A stretch of DNA of 64,000 bases from CAMCXT01 sp040403315 (GTDB lineage: Bacteria > Bacteroidota > Bacteroidia > M30B66), in contig JBBAKX010000003.1 in assembly GCA_040403315.1 (NCBI GenBank), forward strand, positions 62,001-126,000. The letters run 5' to 3'. The notes beneath the pieces are model-generated. The model was not told the DNA's origin. It made no database searches and saw only the letters and a list, made by a program, of their open reading frames with translations. The translations under genes and the position numbers were made by a program. Positions 34,084 to 42,097 of the stretch are shown in pieces (position 1 is the stretch's first letter; each line of letters starts with the position of its first letter).

Positions 34084-36050
34084 TGTGCGGAATTGCAGGC
34101 GCATTTTATCGGAATGGCTTCCCTTCAGAAATATTACTGAAGATGAGTCGCAGGATGCGCCACCGCGGACCTGATGGAGAAGGATTTCTATTCATCAATC
34201 AAGACCAAACCACACCCGTTGCTGGCACCGAAACAACCGCCAATTGCTTCAATGGAAGATTTAGTTGGCTGCCTAAAAACACCGAATTTCAAGATCAAAA
34301 TATTCAAGGTGGATTTGTGCACCGACGATTGGCCATTATTTCGACCGATGAAAGTGGTCACCAGCCCATGTCGTATGATGATCGCTATTGGATTACCTAC
34401 AACGGAGAAATTTACAATTACTTAGAGATTCGATCAACGCTAGAAGCGGAAGGTTTTTCGTTTCAAACCGAATCAGACACTGAAGTGATTTTGGCAGCTT
34501 ACAAACGCTGGGGGAAATCTTGTTTAGATCATTTTAATGGGATGTGGGCATTTTGCATCTTTGATAGAGAAAAGAAGCAGCTTTTTGCAGCCCGTGACAG
34601 GTTTGGCGTGAAGCCATTTTATTATCATCAAGCACCGGGTAAATTTCTTTTTGCATCAGAATATAAAGTGTTGCTTTCGAGTGGTGCTGTTTCATCAGAA
34701 CTGAACGAAAAAGCAGTGTTCGATTATTTCGTGTTTAGTGAAATTGAATACCAGTCCGATGGCTTTTTTGAGCAAATCACCGAACTGAATCCAGGGCATT
34801 GGCTTACTTACGATTTACTTTCTGAAAATTTTGAAACGGCTCGTTACTATAGCCTTCCGTTTGTAAACGAAAGTTCGATTTTTAATTACTCAATCGAAGA
34901 TTTAATCGAGATAACCCAAGAGAAATTATTGAATGCCGTTCGCATACGGCTTCGCGCAGATGTTGAAGTTGGCTCTTGTCTCAGCGGTGGTTTGGATAGT
35001 TCTGCCATCGTTGGAATGATGCGCCATTTGCTTCCACAGAATCAACCGTTGCATGTTTTTACAGCAGTTTTTCCTGGTAAGGATGCCGATGAAAGTGGTT
35101 GGGCTCGACAAATGGCAGGATTCGCAAATGCCACATCCCACGAAGTGGAACCAACTGCCGAAATGCTATTGGAATCGCTCGATGAATTGAGTTTTGCTCT
35201 TGATCTTCCGCTTTGGTCGACAAGTACATTTGCCCAATTCAGCGTTATGAAATTGGTGCACGAGAAAGGCTTGAAGGTGGTTTTGGATGGACAAGGTGGA
35301 GATGAACTATTTGGTGGTTACGCGCCGCACTTTTACTTTTTTTGGAAAGGATTACAAGCCCAAAAGCGCAAGCACGAAATGCGCGCATTTGGATCCGGTG
35401 CCGCACAATTCAGATTTAAACAATGGTTGAGGTTCGAGGGAGTTTTCAAAACTGGAAACGCTATATCCTCTTCAATCTATCGAAATTACTTTCCCGGATT
35501 GAATTTATTGAACCCTGATTTTTATGCGAGAAATGTGTCGCGTTTTAGCAAACATGAACACAAGAATTGGGTTGATTTAAACAGTCGCTTGGCTTGGGAA
35601 ATGGACAATTCGACTTTGAAAGCCTATTTGCGCTGCGAAGACCGTTGTTCGATGTGGCATTCTGTTGAAAGTCGCACTCCATTTGCCGATGACCACAAGT
35701 TGGCGGAATGGCTTTTCTCCCTTCCGGGGAAAATGAAAATTTTGGAAAGAACGGGCAAGGTTCTTCTTCGTGAAGCCGCCAAGCCATATCTTCCAAATTC
35801 GATATTCAACAGAACCGATAAGAAAGGTTACACCACGCCAAACAATGAATGGATCAGAAAAATCTCGCCTGAGTTAAAAGATTTGTTTACTCAAACTGAC
35901 ATTTCGCGGTTTATTGATCTCAAAAAACTAGACTTGAATTACGATAAGTTATTCCAACCAATTGGAAATCAAGATAATGGAAGGATTTTTAAATTTATCA
36001 GCTTCGCATCTTGGTATAAAAGTCTGAATAAACTGTCCGATAAAGATTAA
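34083..36050 (+). CDS. asnB: asparagine synthase (glutamine-hydrolysing)
   Basis: A 655-residue enzyme. Mature N-terminus Met-Cys-Gly-Ile-Ala-Gly supplies the class II glutaminase nucleophile Cys2; Arg-His-Arg-Gly-Pro-Asp-Gly-like and Asn-Gly-Glu-Ile-Tyr-Asn motifs complete that domain. The synthetase domain has the PP-loop SGGLDSSA (~302-309) and Gly-Gln-Gly-Gly-Asp-Glu-Leu-Phe-Gly-Gly-Tyr. It could make asparagine, but relatives in surface-glycan clusters are thought to amidate sugar acids, and the context here (start sharing a base with the methyltransferase stop) favours that. Both remain possible. Confidence 0.9.
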   Translation: MCGIAGAFYRNGFPSEILLKMSRRMRHRGPDGEGFLFINQDQTTPVAGTETTANCFNGRFSWLPKNTEFQDQNIQGGFVHRRLAIISTDESGHQPMSYDDRYWITYNGEIYNYLEIRSTLEAEGFSFQTESDTEVILAAYKRWGKSCLDHFNGMWAFCIFDREKKQLFAARDRFGVKPFYYHQAPGKFLFASEYKVLLSSGAVSSELNEKAVFDYFVFSEIEYQSDGFFEQITELNPGHWLTYDLLSENFETARYYSLPFVNESSIFNYSIEDLIEITQEKLLNAVRIRLRADVEVGSCLSGGLDSSAIVGMMRHLLPQNQPLHVFTAVFPGKDADESGWARQMAGFANATSHEVEPTAEMLLESLDELSFALDLPLWSTSTFAQFSVMKLVHEKGLKVVLDGQGGDELFGGYAPHFYFFWKGLQAQKRKHEMRAFGSGAAQFRFKQWLRFEGVFKTGNAISSSIYRNYFPGLNLLNPDFYARNVSRFSKHEHKNWVDLNSRLAWEMDNSTLKAYLRCEDRCSMWHSVESRTPFADDHKLAEWLFSLPGKMKILERTGKVLLREAAKPYLPNSIFNRTDKKGYTTPNNEWIRKISPELKDLFTQTDISRFIDLKKLDLNYDKLFQPIGNQDNGRIFKFISFASWYKSLNKLSDKD

Positions 36051-36103
36051 TTTTTGATCTATTTATGGTTATTATTCCCCAAGGTTTTTTGGAAATTAAT
36101 AAA

Positions 36104-36111
36104 TAGATTTG
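36104..36111 (+). promoter_or_regulatory. candidate -7 box for the Asp-box T9SS protein gene
   Basis: TAGATTTG is a full match to TAnnTTTG and lies 32 bases before the ATG at 36144. The nearest TTG upstream has a spacer of only 12, so the -33 part is missing. Confidence 0.4.
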
Positions 36112-36143
36112 CCATTCTTCGATCTTAAAAACACAATCGTCAC

Positions 36144-38135
36144 ATGAAACAGAAATTTTACAAAGTTTTTGCTGCAGGATTGATTTTACTTGGAACTAGT
36201 AGTATTGTTGCGCAAACCAACAGAATTTCATTGCGCCCAACTGTACAAGCGAAAGTAAAGGCAACTAAATTTCCTAATCCGGCAAGATTTAGTCAAGAGT
36301 ATATGGGAATTCCATTCTTGACACCAAATCCTACAACATCTTCTAATAATTCAGCTGCTCCAAGAGCATTTGGTCCGGAAGTAAAAATTGGTCAAACGCT
36401 TTACGATTTGCAGACCAATTCATCTATTCCACAACGCATTATAAACCATGGTGATGGAACACTTTCCACATCTTGGACATTTAGTGCAGAAGCAGGAACG
36501 CCTTGGGCTGACCGCGGAATGGCTTACCACTATTACAATGGAACATCTTGGGTTAATTTACCTGATTACGAAAACGTAAGCGGAATCACTCGTGTTGAAG
36601 GCGCTACACGTACAGGTTTTGGTTCAATTGGTCGTATCAATGGTGTGGGCGACATTATCGTAGCGCATAACGCTGGAACACCTTCACAGGCTTTGGTTGT
36701 AAGTCGCAATCCAAACTTGGATGAAACACAAAACTGGATCAGCTCTGTTGAAACAGAAATGTCGCTCATCTGGCCAAGAATGGCTGTTGGCGGTCCTGAT
36801 GGAAAAACAGTTCACGTGATCGGTTTAACAGAACCAACAGGTGGAACTTTCACAGGTACTCCTTTGAATGGTATAAACGGTGCGCTTTTGTATAACCGCT
36901 CTACCGATGGTGGACAATCATTCGATCAAACAATGATTCAATTGCCAGGTGTAGATTCTTCGATTTTCGAAGGTTTCTCAGGTGATGCTTACGCAATCGA
37001 TGCTCGTGGAAACACAGTAGCTTTCGTTTCAGGTGAATCTAATTCACGTGTAATGCTTTGGAAATCTAATGATAACGGAACTACATGGGATACTACAACG
37101 ATCCTTTCTTTCCCTTATGAGCCTTGGAATGACCAAATCACCGACTTAGATGGTGATGGCGATGCAGATTCAATTTTAGTAGATGGCACATACCAAACTG
37201 AGTCGATTACTGTAGCTGATGGAAATTTTGCTATCGTGATCGATAACAACAACCAAGCTCACGTTTGGTTTGGCGCAATGAATATGCAGAACAGTGAGGT
37301 TGATGTTGATCAAGCCTACAGCTATTTCCCTGGCGTTTCTGGAATTCTTTATTGGAATGAATCACTTGAAACAGACAGTTTGATTCTTGCTGCTGATGTT
37401 GTGGATGACAATGCAGATAGTTTAATCGATGTTACAGTTGGTTATCCGAACGATGGTCCGGTTCCTTACAATTCTGGCTTAACTACTTTCCCAAGTGCAG
37501 GTATTGATGCAGCTGGTACACTTTATTTGAGCTATGCAGGTTCAAAAGAAGGAGCTGATTACCGTCCAGTTGGTCCAAACTACAAGCATATCTATTTCAC
37601 AAAGTCTGTTGATAACGGAAATACTTGGATTGCTCCAGTTGACCTTGTTGGCAACGAAATCGATGGATTTGATCAATTTGCAGAATACACCTACGGTGCG
37701 ATTGCGAAATTGGTTGATGAGAATATTCATTTGATCTACCAAAGAGATGGTTTTCCTGGTTCTGCAGTAACTATTAATGATGGAGCTGTACATCCGAATG
37801 GATCTGAAAACGATATTGTTTACTTATCAGTTCCTAAAGATTTCGACCAAGTTGGATTGAAAAAAGTTTCAGCTTCAACTATCGAAGCGAATCTTCTTCC
37901 AAATCCAGCTAATGAGGCTGCTAAGCTTACTTTCGAATTGGAGCAAACTGAAAATGTAAACATCAACATCACCAACTTACTTGGTCAGAACGTTGAAACT
38001 GTTGCAGCTAGCACATTTGCAAAAGGAAGCAACTCAGTGGCTTTGAATACTCAAAATTTACCTTCAGGTATTTACTTGGTAAATATCACTGCTGGTAAGA
38101 GCAATTCAACATTGAAACTTGTAGTTAAGCACTAA
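36144..38135 (+). CDS. T9SS-exported Asp-box (BNR-like) repeat protein
   Basis: A 663-residue secreted protein. Signal peptide ends Ile-Val-Ala-Gln (~24). The body carries at least three Asp-box motifs of the form Ser-x-Asp-x-Gly-x-x-Trp/Phe (Ser-Thr-Asp-Gly-Gly-Gln-Ser-Phe; Ser-Asn-Asp-Asn-Gly-Thr-Thr-Trp; Ser-Val-Asp-Asn-Gly-Asn-Thr-Trp), which points to a beta-propeller as in sialidase-like proteins. I see no sialidase catalytic set (RIP motif), so an enzyme activity is not assigned. The last ~75 residues (Leu-Leu-Pro-Asn-Pro-Ala onward, ending Leu-Val-Val-Lys-His) are a type A T9SS sorting domain. Single gene with its own terminator. Confidence 0.83.
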   Translation: MKQKFYKVFAAGLILLGTSSIVAQTNRISLRPTVQAKVKATKFPNPARFSQEYMGIPFLTPNPTTSSNNSAAPRAFGPEVKIGQTLYDLQTNSSIPQRIINHGDGTLSTSWTFSAEAGTPWADRGMAYHYYNGTSWVNLPDYENVSGITRVEGATRTGFGSIGRINGVGDIIVAHNAGTPSQALVVSRNPNLDETQNWISSVETEMSLIWPRMAVGGPDGKTVHVIGLTEPTGGTFTGTPLNGINGALLYNRSTDGGQSFDQTMIQLPGVDSSIFEGFSGDAYAIDARGNTVAFVSGESNSRVMLWKSNDNGTTWDTTTILSFPYEPWNDQITDLDGDGDADSILVDGTYQTESITVADGNFAIVIDNNNQAHVWFGAMNMQNSEVDVDQAYSYFPGVSGILYWNESLETDSLILAADVVDDNADSLIDVTVGYPNDGPVPYNSGLTTFPSAGIDAAGTLYLSYAGSKEGADYRPVGPNYKHIYFTKSVDNGNTWIAPVDLVGNEIDGFDQFAEYTYGAIAKLVDENIHLIYQRDGFPGSAVTINDGAVHPNGSENDIVYLSVPKDFDQVGLKKVSASTIEANLLPNPANEAAKLTFELEQTENVNINITNLLGQNVETVAASTFAKGSNSVALNTQNLPSGIYLVNITAGKSNSTLKLVVKH

Positions 38136-38159
38136 GCTAACTTAAATCAATAATGAAAG

Positions 38160-38192
38160 AGGCTGTTCCATTTAATTGGGGCAGCCTTTTTT
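38160..38192 (+). terminator. terminator after the Asp-box protein gene
   Basis: An 11-bp stem including two G-T pairs (38160-38170 with 38177-38187), 6-base loop and six T. Confidence 0.82.
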
Positions 38193-38359
38193 ATTCTATC
38201 CTTTAGGTTCTTGTAGAGGTTTAGTTATGGTCTCCAATTCAGTTGCAGCTACTATGAATAAGCATAGGCGGTTGAGCTCAATCGGTAATAAAATATTACC
38301 TAATAAATTGTTCGATAGACTTCAAATAGAAACTTCTCTGCTATAATTTGTGCTGGGTT

Positions 38360-39328
38360 TTATTGACCTTTCAGATTCAACCGAAAGCAACTTTTGCCAT
38401 GCCCTACAAATAGAATTCCATCAGCATCTGCTACAGCTTCGTAAACAGCACCTGATGGCGTTTCTAGCATTACAGATTGATTGTTTGATCGTAAATGAAA
38501 AACCCTCCCTTGTTGAGAATACCCAATAACCATTTCGTTGTATCCAACAAGTCCGGAAATGAAACCAGAGTTTTTAATAACGCGGTGACTTGCAGGATCT
38601 CCAACAATGCCCCAAGTGCCGTTTTGTTTGTATCGAAACGATTGAGTTCCTGCATACATCAGCTTGTTGTTGAGCAAGTTCAAACTGTGCACTAAGCCTT
38701 TCACTGTAGCTTTCGTTTCGAATTTGTTTTGATTAGAAATCTGTACGATGCGCGTGTTTCTTCCATTGTAAATTGCAGAAGCAATAATCCCTTTTTCGTC
38801 TCGACAAAGTGACCAAGCGAATTGGAATTTATTTGACCAAATAATTTCAGGTGCGGCATTTAATTGTGCATCAATGCGAGCGATAAACCCTTTAGGGATT
38901 CTCACATTGCCTTTTCCAATTCCAGAATTTCCACCGCAAACAATGAGATTGCCATCTGTGTCGGGAAGAATATCGTAGAAACAAAGATTTTCAAAACCCT
39001 GAAATACCTTTCTAACCGATTGTCTTGTGTTGATGTTATAGCGATAAATTGTTCCATGGTCGGCAGCAATATATACCTCATCACCAACTTGGGTAATCTT
39101 GAGGATATTGCTTCCATTGTTGGGAATATTGATTTTTTCGAGCGTATTGCCGGTTAATTGTTTCAATATTCCAAACTCACCACCTAGCCAGATTTTTCCG
39201 TTGCTAAGCTTGAAAACATCGTAATAACTGGAATCTTCGTGAGCCGCACGCTCCAACTGAACGGCAACTTGTGCCTGTAATGAACAAGCCAAGAAAATCG
39301 TCGGAATAAGTATTTTGAAACCATTCAT
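38360..39328 (-). CDS. exported beta-propeller-like protein, function unknown
   Basis: A 322-residue protein. ATG 39328 is chosen because it begins a clean signal peptide (Met-Asn-Gly-Phe-Lys, hydrophobic run, Ser-Leu-Gln-Ala-Gln); the in-frame TTG 12 bases upstream is less likely. The mature part shows repeated short strands with Gly-Lys-Ile-Trp-Leu-Gly-Gly, Gly-Asn-Leu-Ile-Val-Cys-Gly-Gly and Gly-Ile-Leu-Phe-Val-Gly-His blades, as in a secreted propeller. No catalytic motif or sorting domain is seen. It lies 50 bp after the toroid-like gene in the same direction, so it may be the last gene of the purH-mre-rodA run. Confidence 0.65.
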   Translation of the reverse strand: MNGFKILIPTIFLACSLQAQVAVQLERAAHEDSSYYDVFKLSNGKIWLGGEFGILKQLTGNTLEKINIPNNGSNILKITQVGDEVYIAADHGTIYRYNINTRQSVRKVFQGFENLCFYDILPDTDGNLIVCGGNSGIGKGNVRIPKGFIARIDAQLNAAPEIIWSNKFQFAWSLCRDEKGIIASAIYNGRNTRIVQISNQNKFETKATVKGLVHSLNLLNNKLMYAGTQSFRYKQNGTWGIVGDPASHRVIKNSGFISGLVGYNEMVIGYSQQGRVFHLRSNNQSVMLETPSGAVYEAVADADGILFVGHGKSCFRLNLKGQ

Positions 39329-39378
39329 GCGGAACCGCAAAACTAATCAATAAGTTCGATCGTTTTTTTTATACTTCC

Positions 39379-40818
39379 TCATTGTGAATTGGTTTCTTTT
39401 TCGAGACGGTATTTTTTCAATAAGCACAATGATTCTACAATGATTGCTGTTGTTAATGCGTCAGATTTCCAATACAAAGTGTTCCGAATAACAGTACCTC
39501 CAGAAAAGTAAACACCGCCTTCCCAATACAATCCTTGATCTTTCTGCTTCACGGTAGAAACCAAAAAAGTTGCGGCTTTCTCTATTTGAATCCACAAACC
39601 AGTTTGGTTTGGATGACCCGCTTTCAACATAGCGTTTAAGGCATATGCTGTAGATTGAACGATATCTTTCCGGTTTACTATTTTTCTACTTTCGAAACTC
39701 CCATTGGGCAATTGAGTTCGTTTGATATGGTCGACCAACGGAGCGATGCAATTGGATAAACTTGATGCACCATTGCTCCATGATTTAATCACTGAATAGT
39801 GCAATTGGTATCGGTTCGGATAATAAACGCCGGCTCGGCTCCATTTGTGGCGCTTTATTTTTTGTTCAATAAAAGCTGTGGCGCCGGCTGTTCCAGCTGA
39901 TTTTAGGTTTAAAACAGCCAAAGTGGAAAGTATATTGGCATTTACAACAGCATCTACATCGTTAGAACCATAAGGCATGTAAGGCACATATGCTGTTGGA
40001 TAGGCTGTGCTTCTAGGGGTTAAAAACAAGGTGTTGTTGATGAGTAGTTTAATCAAATTGGCTGTAGGAAAATAATGTTCTTCACCACGCCAAGTGATGA
40101 ATGCACCTGAACTTCGTGGATCTCTTGCAAAATGATTGTAATAGTGAATGTTGTTTCTTAGCGTGTCGCGAAATGCATCAAATGTTTGGGTACGAAGCGG
40201 TTGATTTTCCACCTTTGTGATATTCTTATAGTTCCATTCAGCCAACATGCCTTGCGCTGTATCATCATTGTCGTTCATGATATTGGCAGCCCGACGAATA
40301 TATGTGTTGCTGATTTTAAACTGAATCGGTCGACGAACTTTCACATCCGTTCTGATTGAATCCTCTTTCCAACGCATTTTTCCATTGGGCGTCATCAGTG
40401 GCCAGAAGTTGTATCCGTTGCTATCGCGGTAAGAAATTAACTGTGGATATGCCCGATCTAGCATTGGTGGGATTACCTGTAAGGATGAATCGTGCCTATA
40501 AATATCTGCCAGCAGGTTTATCAACCCCGCGAGGGCAAAGCAATTTGAATCGTAAACTTTTTTTTGGTTTCCAAGGAGGATGAATTCCGTTCGCATCTGC
40601 ATAAACGTTGGCCATTCGCCTGCAAAATGCTTGTTTGCAATTGAAGCTGTTTGTTGATTTTCCTTGATAAAGGTTAGAGATTTTCGAATGAAGCCATCAA
40701 TCGAATCGGAATTTTGAATCGATTGCCCGCAGAAGCTTAAAGATTGCAAGCAAAACAGCACCACAAGAATGCCTGAGGAAGGAAGTCGGTAGAAGTCAGT
40801 GCGAATCGCCTTAAACAT
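39379..40818 (-). CDS. exported alpha/alpha-toroid-like protein downstream of rodA
   Basis: A 479-residue protein. ATG 40818 is preferred: it lies 7 bp after the rodA stop and gives a hydrophobic export signal (Leu-Val-Val-Leu-Phe-Cys-Leu, ending near Phe-Cys-Gly-Gln). An upstream in-frame ATG (40854) would overlap rodA. The body is helical with QW-like elements (Asn-Gly-Ser-Phe-Glu-Ser; Asp-Ile-Val-Gln-Ser-Thr-Ala-Tyr-Ala-Leu-Asn-Ala) and a DVDAVVNANIL segment, resembling alpha/alpha toroids of the squalene-cyclase/prenyltransferase superfamily. A DNDDTA sequence (183-188) matches the DxDDTA acid motif of class II cyclases. Export argues against ordinary terpene cyclisation. Function unknown. 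Confidence 0.7.
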   Translation of the reverse strand: MFKAIRTDFYRLPSSGILVVLFCLQSLSFCGQSIQNSDSIDGFIRKSLTFIKENQQTASIANKHFAGEWPTFMQMRTEFILLGNQKKVYDSNCFALAGLINLLADIYRHDSSLQVIPPMLDRAYPQLISYRDSNGYNFWPLMTPNGKMRWKEDSIRTDVKVRRPIQFKISNTYIRRAANIMNDNDDTAQGMLAEWNYKNITKVENQPLRTQTFDAFRDTLRNNIHYYNHFARDPRSSGAFITWRGEEHYFPTANLIKLLINNTLFLTPRSTAYPTAYVPYMPYGSNDVDAVVNANILSTLAVLNLKSAGTAGATAFIEQKIKRHKWSRAGVYYPNRYQLHYSVIKSWSNGASSLSNCIAPLVDHIKRTQLPNGSFESRKIVNRKDIVQSTAYALNAMLKAGHPNQTGLWIQIEKAATFLVSTVKQKDQGLYWEGGVYFSGGTVIRNTLYWKSDALTTAIIVESLCLLKKYRLEKETNSQ

Positions 40819-40825
40819 TGAGGCT

Positions 40826-42094
40826 TTATCGGAGTATCTGAAAACGATACGCATCCAATCTTACAAAAATGAATGTTAGAATCGTGAACGACCACAAGGA
40901 TGAACCTCCATAACTGAAGAATGGCAAGGGAATTCCTACAACAGGAGCCAAACCGATCGTCATTCCGATATTGATGGCGAGATGCACAAAGATGATGCTG
41001 GCAAGGCCATACCCATAAATCCTCGAAAATGTGGATCGTTGCCGTTCGGCGAGGTAGATAATTCGCAGTAAAAGAATAACAAACAAGCCCAAAACAATCA
41101 CACTTCCAAGGAATCCCCATTCTTCCCCAACCGTACAGAAAATGAAGTCGGTGCTTTGCTCTGGAACGTAGTTGTATTTGGTCTGCGTTCCTTTCAAGTA
41201 TCCTTTCCCTATTAATCCACCCGACCCGATTGCGATCATCGATTGGTTTACGTTGTAACCGGCGCCTTTGGGATCAACTTCTTTGCCGAGCAACACATTG
41301 ATACGCTTTTTTTGGTGGGGCTCGAGGATGTTGACAAAGGCGTAATCGACCGAATGGACAAATGCCAAAGAGGCCACAAGGATCCCTCCTGTAATCATGA
41401 TATTGCGCATTTTAAAGCGAACAAAGATGAAGGATGCAGCAGCAAGACCCACAAGGATGATGCTCAACACAGTTTCATCGACCAACAAGGCCAGCACGAA
41501 TAAAATAGCCATTGCAACTCCTAAGATCAAGATGTTTCCCGAAAGTCCTTCGCGGAAGAGCACCAGAACAAATGCTGCATAAACCAATGCTGATCCGGTT
41601 TCATTTTGCAGAATTATGATCAAAGCGGGAACTGCAAATAGGGCAGAGGCGATGAGTTTCGTGCTCAGTTTTTCGATTTTAATATTGATGTTACTCAAGT
41701 ATTTCGCCAATGCGAGGTTGGTGGCAAACTTTGCAAATTCGGCTGGTTGAACACGAAATGCCCCAACGCCAATCCATGATTTGGATCCTTTTACTTCTGC
41801 ACCCACGAAAATTACAGCAACTAAAAGAAGCACAAATGCCCCATAAACAGGCCAGGCGAACCGAGGAAAAAATTCACCATCAATTACTAAAATCACGAAG
41901 GCAATGAAGAGTGAGGTAACGATCCAAACCAACTGCATCCCATAGCTTTGGGTGGTGTCGAAAATGCTTTTGTACTCTTCGTTGTAAACTGCAGCGTAGA
42001 TGTTGAACCAGCCCATCGTAACCATCACGAGGTACAACATCACCAAAACCCAGTCGATGTTCTGCAATACGCCTTCGTTGTTCCGGTTTGCCAT
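40826..42094 (-). CDS. rodA: RodA, SEDS peptidoglycan polymerase
   Basis: A 422-residue SEDS-family protein with ~10 transmembrane helices. Family signatures are Lys-Gly-Ser-Lys-Ser-Trp-Ile-Gly, Gln-Pro-Ala-Glu-Phe-Ala-Lys, the catalytic-region Gln-Ser-Met-Ile-Ala-Ile-Gly-Ser-Gly-Gly-Leu-x-Gly-Lys-Gly, and Pro-Glu-Gln-Ser-Thr-Asp-Phe-Ile-Phe. RodA adds disaccharide units from lipid II to glycan chains during side-wall growth, paired with PBP2. It begins 3 bp after the PBP2 gene. Its stop is followed within 7 bp by the toroid-like gene. Confidence 0.96.
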   Translation of the reverse strand: MANRNNEGVLQNIDWVLVMLYLVMVTMGWFNIYAAVYNEEYKSIFDTTQSYGMQLVWIVTSLFIAFVILVIDGEFFPRFAWPVYGAFVLLLVAVIFVGAEVKGSKSWIGVGAFRVQPAEFAKFATNLALAKYLSNINIKIEKLSTKLIASALFAVPALIIILQNETGSALVYAAFVLVLFREGLSGNILILGVAMAILFVLALLVDETVLSIILVGLAAASFIFVRFKMRNIMITGGILVASLAFVHSVDYAFVNILEPHQKKRINVLLGKEVDPKGAGYNVNQSMIAIGSGGLIGKGYLKGTQTKYNYVPEQSTDFIFCTVGEEWGFLGSVIVLGLFVILLLRIIYLAERQRSTFSRIYGYGLASIIFVHLAINIGMTIGLAPVVGIPLPFFSYGGSSLWSFTILTFIFVRLDAYRFQILR

Positions 42095-42097
42095 CTT

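Noticed and set aside
40819..40854. Upstream ATG of the toroid-like gene at 40854
   Set aside because: It would lie inside rodA and add a charged stretch before the export signal; the ATG at 40818 is cleaner.
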